Positions 8,492-15,684 of a DNA stretch of 47,546 bases are shown in pieces. Within the stretch, counting starts at the first letter, position 1; every line of letters starts with the position of its first letter. A program made the translations under genes and the position numbers. The notes below the pieces were generated by a model that was not told the origin of the DNA, searched no databases, and saw only the letters and a program-made list of their open reading frames with translations. Source of the DNA: Turicibacter sp. (lineage in GTDB: Bacteria > Bacillota_I > Bacilli_A > MOL361 > Turicibacteraceae); assembly GCA_009787345.1 (NCBI GenBank), contig WRGF01000215.1, positions 1 to 47,546 of the forward strand, given 5' to 3'.

Positions 8492-8860
8492 TCACCGCTG
8501 CCCTTCAAAGGCAATAAAGCGGGAGCCCTGATAGGTCAGTATGCCCTGGTCATGCTCGGCAAGCAGACCGTAATCATGGCCTTTGACCTTAAATTCAAGG
8601 CGGTTCCCATTTTGGAGTTCAAAGGTGGCGAAATAGGTAGTTGATGTATGATGTTGATGGATTTCCCCTACCTGATGAGGGTGGGAATCCACTTTCGTCC
8701 GTTTGCCAATTACTTTGGCAGCGGAGGTGGCAATGGGAGAATTATTATTGCGGCTCCATTCCCACACGTTTCGAATAGCGGGAAAAATAATAAAGGCAAA
8801 AACCATGAAAAACAAAATGGGAAACATTTCAAATATCACCCCCGATGATCCAAATCCCAT
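8492..8860 (-). CDS. DUF2500-family membrane-anchored protein
   Basis: A 122-residue protein with one N-terminal membrane segment (about residues 9-30, FEMFPILFFMVFAFIIFPAI) and a C-terminal beta-rich domain typical of DUF2500. Its conserved pieces are AAKVIGKRT, STTYFATFELQNG, LEFKVKGHDYGLLAEHD and LTYQGSRFIAFE. The role of the family is unknown; topology suggests the domain faces outward. GGAGG lies eight to nine bases before ATG 8860 and a TATAAT box at 8883-8888 provides a private promoter. Convergent to the rhodanese unit, from which it is separated by terminators. Confidence 0.85.
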   Translation of the reverse strand: MGFGSSGVIFEMFPILFFMVFAFIIFPAIRNVWEWSRNNNSPIATSAAKVIGKRTKVDSHPHQVGEIHQHHTSTTYFATFELQNGNRLEFKVKGHDYGLLAEHDQGILTYQGSRFIAFEGQR

Positions 8861-8882
8861 TCCAAACGCCTCCTTTTCCTAT

Positions 8883-8911
8883 ATTATACGACGCGTGCCT
8901 GCGTTTTAGAA
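8883..8911 (-). promoter_or_regulatory. Promoter of the DUF2500 gene
   Basis: Minus-strand TATAAT (8883-8888) with a weak TTCTAA (8906-8911) 17 bp upstream. The ribosome site AAAAGGAGG follows within about 10 bp of the presumed start of transcription. Confidence 0.5.
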
Positions 8912-8921
8912 GGAGGCCCCA

Positions 8922-9767
8922 CTAATTCCCTGGCTTCCTTTGAAATGTCAAAACCTCCCCCGTCATGGGATGGGAAAATACCAGGAAATAGCTATGGAGC
9001 TGTTGCCCGCCCAAAACCCCGGAGGCATCCCCATACAAACTGTCCCCCACTAACGGGCAGCCAATATATGCCATATGCACCCGGATTTGATGGGTCCGCC
9101 CGGTTTCAAGGATGCACTCCACCAAGGACGTTTCCCCATCCCTTTCAAGTACCTGATAATGGGTGACGGACGGCTGGCCATCTTCGCGGATTCCGCGCTT
9201 TACCGACAGCTCTTCCAGCCTGGCAATGGGCGCGTCCACTGTGCCGGCAACCGGGTCTGGGCAGCCAACCACCCGGGCCAGGTAACGGCGCTTCACTTGT
9301 TTGATGTCCCTTGTCAGCAAATGATGGATGTGCCGGTACTTGGCCACCACCAATAAACCCGACGTATCCTTGTCCAGCCGGTTCACGAAATGGACGGTAG
9401 ACTGCAAGCCCGCTTCCAAATAATGATGGATGATAGCATTTGCCAGCGTATGGGTGGGGTAGCGCCGCGTGGGAATCACGGCCACCCCTGACGGCTTGTC
9501 AATCACCAACAGCCACTCGTCCTCGTAAACGATATTTAGGGGATAGTCCCAGGGATCCATGCTTTCACCAATCGGTTCGGGGGGGAACGTGATTGTCACT
9601 ACATCCCCAGGCTGCAACTGGTAACGGACTGTCCGCTCGGTGCCATTGACCTCAATCCGTCCCCCCCGATGCTTAACTGCCGTCATTGCTTTTTTGGAAA
9701 GTTCCCTTGCGCGCAAAAACTCCAAAAGCAGGGCAGGCTTATCAGCGGTATACTCCAGCTTCATCAT
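8922..9767 (-). CDS. RluA-family pseudouridine synthase
   Basis: A 281-residue RNA pseudouridine synthase. An S4-like RNA-binding domain occupies about residues 15-62, and the catalytic domain carries HFVNRLDKDTSGLLVV with catalytic Asp132, then LETGRTHQIRVHM and GDSLYG. It isomerises uridines in rRNA or tRNA; which site is modified cannot be read from sequence. ATG 9767 overlaps the nadK stop by four bases (ATGA), so translation is probably coupled; a longer TTG-initiated frame lacks a ribosome site and does not fit the family's N-terminus. Third gene of the relQ-nadK-rluA unit, the same order as yjbM-yjbN-yjbO in Bacillus subtilis. Confidence 0.9.
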   Translation of the reverse strand: MMKLEYTADKPALLLEFLRARELSKKAMTAVKHRGGRIEVNGTERTVRYQLQPGDVVTITFPPEPIGESMDPWDYPLNIVYEDEWLLVIDKPSGVAVIPTRRYPTHTLANAIIHHYLEAGLQSTVHFVNRLDKDTSGLLVVAKYRHIHHLLTRDIKQVKRRYLARVVGCPDPVAGTVDAPIARLEELSVKRGIREDGQPSVTHYQVLERDGETSLVECILETGRTHQIRVHMAYIGCPLVGDSLYGDASGVLGGQQLHSYFLVFSHPMTGEVLTFQRKPGN

Positions 9768-10549
9768 AGGAAATGCTGCTTTACCCGTTCCCAAAACAAG
9801 GTTTCCTTTCGTTTGACGAACATGATCTTGCGGTCAGAAACGCAAACTTTCACTTCGGTGATATCGTCAAAGCGGTCGGACATGTGATCCGTCGTCAAGA
9901 TGATGTCCTGGAAATTCTCGGACTGGATGGTCAATACCTGCTCCTTAGGGATAATCAGGGGCGAACCGATGGTACGGTAAACATTGTTGTTGATGGACGC
10001 CATTTCCGTCATCTGAAAAGCTTCGATGCTAGGGTACAAAAGGGCCCCTCCCAATGATTTGTTATAGGCGGTGCTCCCAGTTGGCGTCGCGCAGCAAATC
10101 CCGGTCCCCCGGAAAGATTCAAAGAATAAATCATCAATGGTGATGTTCAGATGCTGGGTGCGGCGGGCATTGACCAAGGTCAGTTCATTCAGGGCAAACA
10201 TTTCCCGGCAACCCACTTCCCCTGTGCAAAGGGTGATGGACAACAGCGGGTAATGGCTGACATGCTGCTTCTCTTTTTGAATGAAGTCCACCAATTCGTC
10301 AAGCTCTTCCGGCAACCAATCCGTGTAATAGCCTAAATGGCCGGTGTGGATGCCAATGAATTTCACCGTTTCATAAAGGTGCAGGTAATGATGCACGGCT
10401 TCAAGGACCGTCCCATCCCCTCCTATGGTGAAAACAATGTCCGGATTTTCTGCGTCCAGGGCAATCCCTGCCGTTGCAAGTTTCCCTTCCAGTTCAACCT
10501 TTACTTTTTGTGACTTTGGCCTTTCATTGGCAAAAATGGTTACTTTCAT
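9764..10549 (-). CDS. nadK: NAD kinase
   Basis: A 261-residue ATP-NAD kinase producing NADP in the cytoplasm. GGDGT at residues 43-47 is the diagnostic phosphate-binding motif; it is followed by GIHTGHLGYYTD, FALNELTLVN, and the glycine-rich TPTGSTAYNKSLGG of the active site. Length is typical for the Gram-positive short form. ATG 10549 overlaps the relQ stop by four bases (ATGA), and its own stop overlaps the following pseudouridine synthase start, so the three genes are translated as a tightly coupled operon. Confidence 0.95.
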   Translation of the reverse strand: MKVTIFANERPKSQKVKVELEGKLATAGIALDAENPDIVFTIGGDGTVLEAVHHYLHLYETVKFIGIHTGHLGYYTDWLPEELDELVDFIQKEKQHVSHYPLLSITLCTGEVGCREMFALNELTLVNARRTQHLNITIDDLFFESFRGTGICCATPTGSTAYNKSLGGALLYPSIEAFQMTEMASINNNVYRTIGSPLIIPKEQVLTIQSENFQDIILTTDHMSDRFDDITEVKVCVSDRKIMFVKRKETLFWERVKQHFL

Positions 10550-11244
10550 TGGGTTTCGTCCCCTTTGTATTTCTTCGTCAGGTAATCTTCATTCGTTGTA
10601 AAGCTGGTGGGCAATTCCAGGTCCTTGCGGTCCTCTGCCTGGCGCTTCTCAAACGTTTGCTGGGCCTCGGCGATTTCATCCCGGATGGCGGACATTTGGG
10701 CATCCAGCCAAGAGGCGGCTTCGGCCGCCTGTTTTAACCGGTCTTTGATTTCTTCTGGGATCTGGTCGTCGTATTTATAGTTAAGGGAATGCTCGATAAT
10801 GGCCCAGAAGTTCATGGCCAGGGTCCTTATCTGAAACTCCACCATGACTTTTTTTAGGCCATCAATGGTTTCAAGATGGTAATAGGCGTGGATATGATAA
10901 GACTTATAACCGCTTTCCCGCTGGTTGATGATGTAATCCCTTGTTTCGATGATATCCAGGTCCTGGCGCTTGCTCAGGAGTTCGACCACCGCATAAATGT
11001 CCTCCACAAACTGGCAGTTGATCCGGATTCCCGCTATGTCGTACACTTCGTCAATGGACTTGATGGACAGCCCCATCTTGTCCAGTTTGTCTATGATGCT
11101 GGGGATGGTTTTGATACGCCCGCTGACAAATTCGATGGGCGAATGCATCCCTTTTGTTTTATACTGCTTCCGAATCCCCCTCAAGTTGATTTTAAGTTCT
11201 TGTAACGCAAGTTCATACGGCTCAAAATACCTTGACCATTCCAT
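10546..11244 (-). CDS. relQ: Small alarmone synthetase RelQ, (p)ppGpp-forming
   Basis: A 232-residue single-domain synthetase without hydrolase, TGS or ACT domains, as in RelQ/YjbM. Key positions visible: DIAGIRI (Asp69), GYKSYH (112-117), VEFQIRT (Glu136 for magnesium) and the AIIEHSLNYKY block. It transfers pyrophosphate from ATP to GDP or GTP, and the family usually responds to cell-wall stress through expression. GGAG lies six to eight bases before ATG 11244. First gene of the operon; a leader of about 115 nt contains a five-codon open frame with its own strong ribosome site. Confidence 0.93.
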   Translation of the reverse strand: MEWSRYFEPYELALQELKINLRGIRKQYKTKGMHSPIEFVSGRIKTIPSIIDKLDKMGLSIKSIDEVYDIAGIRINCQFVEDIYAVVELLSKRQDLDIIETRDYIINQRESGYKSYHIHAYYHLETIDGLKKVMVEFQIRTLAMNFWAIIEHSLNYKYDDQIPEEIKDRLKQAAEAASWLDAQMSAIRDEIAEAQQTFEKRQAEDRKDLELPTSFTTNEDYLTKKYKGDETQ

Positions 11245-11316
11245 GTGCAGTTCTCCTTTTTAAGAGGCATCGCTTGCCCTGTCACCCCCATATGCTCTTG
11301 CCGGGGCTCCCCTGTT

Positions 11317-11334
11317 TTACGGCTCGCAAATCAT
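11317..11334 (-). CDS. Possible five-codon leader peptide (MICEP) upstream of relQ
   Basis: Minus-strand ATG 11334 reads M-I-C-E-P then TAA. It is preceded by GAGGAG (complement of 11341-11346) with an ideal six-base spacing, and lies about 27 bp after the presumed transcript start. Downstream, GGGG and CCCC runs (11301-11313 region and 11283-11290) can pair in alternative ways before the relQ ribosome site. This resembles a translational or transcriptional attenuator, but that is inference from layout alone. Confidence 0.35.
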   Translation of the reverse strand: MICEP

Positions 11335-11367
11335 CAAATTCTCCTCATTAACGATTTTTACCCTCTA

Positions 11368-11373
11368 ATTATA
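11368..11373 (-). promoter_or_regulatory. Extended -10 promoter of relQ-nadK-rluA
   Basis: Minus-strand TATAAT at 11368-11373 preceded by TGT, an extended -10 element. The -35 is weak (TTCCAA). It leaves a leader of roughly 115 nt before relQ. Confidence 0.6.
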
Positions 11374-11491
11374 ACACGATTCCCTGTTGATTGGAAATAT
11401 TGGGAAAAGATATTTCTCTTATAATCCAGTATTTTTGGCAGGCTTTCTTATTTTAATTTTTTGGGGTATAATGTTAGCAGAGGTGAATGCG

Positions 11492-12049
11492 ATGCTTGAA
11501 ATTGAATTTAAGAACATGCTGAGCGAGGCGGAATACCATTTTTTGATGGCTCATTTTGGCAAGGTGGGACAGGCGCTCCCGCAGACGAATGTTTATTTTG
11601 ACACAGCTGGGAATGACTTGAAGAAGAACCGGATGTCTTTAAGGATCAGAAAAACGGTCAGCGGTTTTGAACTGACCTTGAAACAGCCCCATGAATCGGG
11701 CGGGAAGCTTGAAACGAACCAAGATCTTTCGGAGGTGGATGCTGAAAAGATTGAAAACCTCCTTGGATTTGTCGAAGGGCCCGTCAAAGCTATTTTAAAT
11801 GGCATTGGCATCAACCCCGATCAGTTGAACGTGGTCGGCTATTTGGTGACGGACCGGGTTGAATTCCCTTATGAAGGGGGGACGCTTTTTCTCGACCATA
11901 GCAAGTACAATGGCAAAGAGGACTTCGAACTGGAATTTGAAGCAGAATCTTATAAGGAAGGCTTGCTGACATTCCAGTCGGTCTTAGCAAAATTCCAAAT
12001 CCCCGTCCGTCATGGGGTGTCAAAAATCAAGCGGGCGACAACACCTTAA
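11492..12049 (+). CDS. CYTH-domain protein (YjbK-like, triphosphate-binding fold)
   Basis: A 185-residue CYTH/TTM-fold protein. The signature ExExK is at the very N-terminus (Glu3, Glu5, Lys7), followed by NVYFDTAGNDL, SLRIRK, ELTLKQ and the C-terminal ELEFE and KYNGKEDFELEFE strands of the tunnel. Such proteins bind or hydrolyse triphosphates with divalent metal. The Bacillus relative sits beside relQ, as here. ATG 11492 has GAGGTG at the usual distance; earlier starts in the frame add sequence that includes the TATAAT box at 11467-11472. The 3' end overlaps the end of coiA by 23 bp on the opposite strand. Confidence 0.85.
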   Translation: MLEIEFKNMLSEAEYHFLMAHFGKVGQALPQTNVYFDTAGNDLKKNRMSLRIRKTVSGFELTLKQPHESGGKLETNQDLSEVDAEKIENLLGFVEGPVKAILNGIGINPDQLNVVGYLVTDRVEFPYEGGTLFLDHSKYNGKEDFELEFEAESYKEGLLTFQSVLAKFQIPVRHGVSKIKRATTP

Positions 12050-13145
12050 GGGCCAGGCGCTCGTCTTCTTGGAGGGCATTTTCCAGCGATTTGAAGAATT
12101 TCGGCGCCTTGGCATATAGGTAATATCCGGATTCAAGGTCCAAGATGCCTAGCCGGGCCAGGATGTGCAGGTATTCTTTCAATTGTGAGAGGCAGTCCGT
12201 GTTCAAGGACAGCTGGTGGAGGTATTTCAGCTTGTTGGCGATTTGGGACAGGGTGAAGGGCTCGCCGATGGCATATTCCGTAATGGACAATAAGACGTAC
12301 GCCTGCCAGACCATCACATTTTTCCGAAATCCCCCGCCGCTGACGGGCCATCCCACTTCCGCAGGCAATAAGGACAGGTTGGTGCGAAGCCGTTGGCACT
12401 GCATCCTGAGCGGACGGTCATGCTGCATGTATTTCAGCCATTTGTGGACGCGGAATTCATGCTTGGAAGCCAACCAGCCATCAGGGCAAACAACCGGGTC
12501 GCTATCGTTTTCCTTCAGCAAGGTTTCGAGGGTGAGGGTTTTCAACCGTGTCTTGCCCACCTGGGCTTGGATTTCCCGGCTATTGACCCAAACCACGTTG
12601 GAAAATACCGACATCATTTCCCGCTCCATTTCCAAGTGGATGAGTGGCAACTTTTGGTTTAATGCCATCACGCTATTTAAGATGTAGGAGTGGCGCTTTT
12701 TCACGAGCTTGCCGATAAAAACCCAAATGACCCGGATGCCTGCTTGCTCATAAGCCTTCGTCCGGGCATTATATAGTTCCTCGCTAATGGCACTTTTTTG
12801 GATTTCAAAGACGAAAGCCTCCCCTTTATAATCGAAGGCCAAATCAGCAATGCGGCCGATTTTTGGGAAGGGTTTTTCAATTTGCGAGGCAATCCCCTGG
12901 CTTTTCAGCCAACCAGCCAACAGGTTTTTAGCGTGGATATGCTCAGGGGACTCGTTTTCATAGGGCTCATACTGGCAATTAGACACATGGGCAAAATGAG
13001 CCTGGCGGCGGGGACCCATTTTCAAAATGGTTGCCTCATGGCAGTATGGGCAGCTAAAACCGGTTTGTGATTTTAATTCTTGGATTTCTAGCGAAGTCAA
13101 CTGGTATAGGTTGACTTCTTTTTTATGTTGCATGGCTTTTTTCAT
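12027..13145 (-). CDS. coiA: Competence protein CoiA-like
   Basis: A 372-residue CoiA homologue. An N-terminal zinc-ribbon-like segment contains Cys32 and Cys35 (SCPYC), followed by HFAHVSNC, a helical linker with SPEHIHAKNLLAGWLK, and the nuclease-like core GRIADLAFDYKGEAFVFEIQKS with the D...E-x-Q-K pattern. In naturally competent streptococci CoiA acts in recombination of incoming DNA. ATG 13145 follows GAGGTG by four to five bases. Located just downstream of spx, similar to the Bacillus spx-mecA-coiA order but with no mecA between. Convergent with, and overlapping by 23 bp, the CYTH gene. Confidence 0.88.
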   Translation of the reverse strand: MKKAMQHKKEVNLYQLTSLEIQELKSQTGFSCPYCHEATILKMGPRRQAHFAHVSNCQYEPYENESPEHIHAKNLLAGWLKSQGIASQIEKPFPKIGRIADLAFDYKGEAFVFEIQKSAISEELYNARTKAYEQAGIRVIWVFIGKLVKKRHSYILNSVMALNQKLPLIHLEMEREMMSVFSNVVWVNSREIQAQVGKTRLKTLTLETLLKENDSDPVVCPDGWLASKHEFRVHKWLKYMQHDRPLRMQCQRLRTNLSLLPAEVGWPVSGGGFRKNVMVWQAYVLLSITEYAIGEPFTLSQIANKLKYLHQLSLNTDCLSQLKEYLHILARLGILDLESGYYLYAKAPKFFKSLENALQEDERLALKVLSPA

Positions 13146-13216
13146 GGGTCACCTCATTCTTACTGGATGACTTAATAAGCGCCATTACGGGGAAGTTTCC
13201 TGCAAAACTCGTGAAA

Positions 13217-13258
13217 AAAAACGCAGTCACCCTAAAAACCGCGGGATGACTGCGTTTT
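13217..13258 (-). terminator. Strong terminator between spx and coiA
   Basis: AAAACGCAGTCA (13217-13228) and TGACTGCGTTTT (13247-13258) form a stem; on the minus strand it is followed by a run of eight T. Ends the spx transcript before coiA. Confidence 0.8.
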
Positions 13259-13264
13259 GTGAAA

Positions 13265-13303
13265 GGCTGTTGCGAAAAGGCGTTTTCCCTTTTTGCAACA
13301 GCC
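13265..13303 (-). terminator. Second hairpin immediately after spx
   Basis: GGCTGTTGC (13265-13273) pairs with GCAACAGCC (13295-13303), with further pairing of AAAAGG and CCCTTTT inside. It is followed by only a few T on the minus strand, so it may act as a stabilising or back-up structure before the stronger hairpin at 13217-13258. Confidence 0.6.
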
Positions 13304-13313
13304 AATCTTATCT

Positions 13314-13778
13314 CTAACTACTGATGGATTCAATATAAGAAGTGTCCCATGCCCGCTCCAGTGCCTGGATATAGGTGGTGTTCTCTTCTAGATATTCGTC
13401 CCCTAAGCGGGTCAGCTGACGGTATTTCCTAGGCAGGAAGCTTCGGATTTCCTCGTCATTGAAGCCTACTTGGAGGCGCCCTTTGTTATCCACTAAAATC
13501 GGTCGGCGAAGGACGCTGGGATTTTCTATGATAAAGTTTATTAATTGGTTCATGGACATGTCATCCGCTTCGATTTCATTATCCTTGAACGCGCGGGAAC
13601 GGGTTGAGATAATATCCTCAAAGCCATTCTCGGTTTTTTCTAAAATAAGTTTCAGCTCCTCGGCGGAGATGCCTACAGTCAGGAGGTTTTTTTCAACGTA
13701 AGAAATTTCATGTGCTTCCAGCCAGCGCTTTGCCTTGCGGCAGGACGAACAGCTAGGAGTCGTATAAAGTTCAACCAT
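13314..13778 (-). CDS. spx: Spx/ArsC-family transcriptional regulator
   Basis: A 154-residue Spx-type protein. The redox switch CSSC is at Cys10-Cys13 (TTPSCSSCRKAKRWL), followed by FEDIISTRSRAFK, SVLRRPILVD and LQVGFNDEEIRSFLPRK, all hallmarks of Spx, which binds the RNA polymerase alpha C-terminal domain and redirects transcription under thiol stress. It is about 20 residues longer than Bacillus Spx through a C-terminal extension. The longer frame starting at TTG 13805 was rejected by homology; ATG 13778 fits the family, although its ribosome site (AAGG, four bases away) is weak. Own promoter at 13829-13857. Confidence 0.92.
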   Translation of the reverse strand: MVELYTTPSCSSCRKAKRWLEAHEISYVEKNLLTVGISAEELKLILEKTENGFEDIISTRSRAFKDNEIEADDMSMNQLINFIIENPSVLRRPILVDNKGRLQVGFNDEEIRSFLPRKYRQLTRLGDEYLEENTTYIQALERAWDTSYIESISS

Positions 13779-13828
13779 GGAGCCTTGTACCCCCAATTCC
13801 ATCAATTTAAACCATATTAATATGTCTT

Positions 13829-13857
13829 ATTATACACTTAATCGGGGCACCTTTCAA
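13829..13857 (-). promoter_or_regulatory. spx promoter
   Basis: Minus-strand TTGAAA (13852-13857), 17-bp spacer, TATAAT (13829-13834): near consensus. It begins only 16 bp after the stop codon of the upstream ABC exporter gene, with no terminator between them. Confidence 0.85.
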
Positions 13858-13872
13858 GGGATGGCGCTAAAT

Positions 13873-15684
13873 TTATACAATTACCGACTGCTCAAACTGC
13901 CCGGTATAAAGCTGATGATACTCCCCTTTAAGGCTTAAAAGTTCAACATGCGTCCCTTTTTCGACAATCTTTCCATCCTTTAAGTACAAAATCAAATCCG
14001 CACCGACAATAGTGGAAAGGCGGTGGGCGATAATCAAGCTGGTCCTGTCCTTCAAGAGTGCCTGGATGGCCTGTTGCAACAAGCTTTCCGTTTCGATGTC
14101 AATGGAAGAAGTCGCCTCATCCAAAACCAACAGCTTCGGGTCGCCAATGAGTGCACGGGCAAAGGAAATCAACTGCTTTTGCCCTGTGGACAGCCCTGCC
14201 CCGTTTTCACCTATTTTAGAATCGTACCCGCCTTCAAAATTCATGATGAACCCATGAGCGCCTACGATTTTGGCAGCAGCCTCCACTTGCCCGTCCGATG
14301 CACCAAGGGCACCATAACGGATATTTTCCCGGATGGAGCCACTGAAAAGTTGTGGCGTTTGGAGCACATACCCCAACTGGCTGTGAAGCCATTCCTGGGA
14401 CCGCTCCTGATAATTGACCCCATCAATAAGGATCTCCCCGCTGGTCGGCTCGTAAAAACGGCAGATTAAATTGACCAGGGTGCTTTTTCCAGAACCGGTC
14501 GGTCCTACAATGGCAACCGAAGTGCCGGCTGGGATTTCAAGGTCCATACCGGACATGACTTCTTCGCCAGTCTTATACTTAAAACCTACATCCCTTAGCA
14601 CGATTTCCCCGGCTAAAGGCTCCCAGTTTTTCTTTTTATATGCCCCGATAGCCCCGTACTTAGCTGCCACTTCCGGGGTATCCATAATGTCCGGGTCCGT
14701 ATTCAAGAGGGAAATCACACGCTCCGCTGATGCCTGTGCCTCCTGAAGCTGGGTCAGCCTCCTAGCCAAAATCATCACCGGGTCGAAGAAGAAACGGGCG
14801 TAGCTTAAGAACATGACCAACTCGCCAAATGATAGGTCCCCAAAGCTCACCTGCATCCCGCCATTATAGATGATGAGGGCGGCACCTACGCTTCCCAATG
14901 TCATCATCAGCGGGAAATACACGGCGGACAGAACCGATGCCTGAACGGAGGCGCCCATCATATCGGCTGTAAACGCAGAAAATTCCTGTAAATTATCTGC
15001 TTCCGTCACCAGGGTTTTCGTCGTCACCGCACCGGTAATCCCTTCATTGAAGGCTCCCGTAATCCGGGAATTCAGCTTCCTGACTTGCCGAAATTGCTTG
15101 AGGATGCGGGTTTGGAACCAAAAACTGGCGAGCCCCATCACCGGCACGATGGCAATGGTAAGGAGGGCCAGCTGCCAGTTCATCAAAACCATGACCACGC
15201 CGATAAGGGACATAACCAAAATCCCCCAGCCAAAATCAACGAACCCCCAGGATAAAATATCCCCAATCCGGTTGGTATCGCTGGTCATGCGGGACATGAG
15301 CCAACCTACCGACGACGTATCGTAATAAGAAAAGCTAAGTTCCTGAAGCTTCTTGAACCCGGCTTTACGGATTAAATAAGTCGCTTCCTGCTTCACTAGG
15401 TTGGCCAGGAAAATAAAGGCCCACACAATAAACCCAAAGGCCGCGCTGAAAGCAAAGAACATGCCAAAGGCTTCCCAAAGCCCGTCCAGGTTCCCAGCCA
15501 AGACGTAATCATCGATGACAATCCGCACCAACTGGGGCCAAGCGGTATCAAGGAGTGCCAATAACACCACGGAACCGAACAATAATAGGAGGTTTCGCTT
15601 GGACGTCCTCAAATAATAAAAGATTTGCCGCCAGATTTTTAAATCCGATTTCGTGAATTCCTCTTCCGCAAACTGTTTAGCCAA
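13873..15684 (-). CDS. ABC exporter half-transporter, subunit with canonical Walker B Glu
   Basis: A 603-residue fusion of a six-helix exporter membrane domain (about 40-310) and an ATPase domain. ATPase motifs: VGPTGSGKST (Walker A), a divergent signature LSTGQKQ, LLVLDEATSSID with the catalytic glutamate, and the switch histidine in IAHRLST. TTG 15684 is the likely start: AAAGGGGG lies eight bases upstream, and the frame overlaps the preceding gene's stop by eight bases. Paired with the next upstream gene it should form a heterodimeric multidrug-type exporter of the BmrCD/LmrCD/TM287-288 kind. Substrate unknown. Confidence 0.9.
   Translation of the reverse strand: MAKQFAEEEFTKSDLKIWRQIFYYLRTSKRNLLLLFGSVVLLALLDTAWPQLVRIVIDDYVLAGNLDGLWEAFGMFFAFSAAFGFIVWAFIFLANLVKQEATYLIRKAGFKKLQELSFSYYDTSSVGWLMSRMTSDTNRIGDILSWGFVDFGWGILVMSLIGVVMVLMNWQLALLTIAIVPVMGLASFWFQTRILKQFRQVRKLNSRITGAFNEGITGAVTTKTLVTEADNLQEFSAFTADMMGASVQASVLSAVYFPLMMTLGSVGAALIIYNGGMQVSFGDLSFGELVMFLSYARFFFDPVMILARRLTQLQEAQASAERVISLLNTDPDIMDTPEVAAKYGAIGAYKKKNWEPLAGEIVLRDVGFKYKTGEEVMSGMDLEIPAGTSVAIVGPTGSGKSTLVNLICRFYEPTSGEILIDGVNYQERSQEWLHSQLGYVLQTPQLFSGSIRENIRYGALGASDGQVEAAAKIVGAHGFIMNFEGGYDSKIGENGAGLSTGQKQLISFARALIGDPKLLVLDEATSSIDIETESLLQQAIQALLKDRTSLIIAHRLSTIVGADLILYLKDGKIVEKGTHVELLSLKGEYHQLYTGQFEQSVIV

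Noticed and set aside
8317-8517. Open frame of 66 codons on the plus strand after the rhodanese gene
   Set aside because: It lies between terminators, runs straight through the hairpin at 8458-8483 and into the antisense of the DUF2500 gene, and has no good ribosome site.
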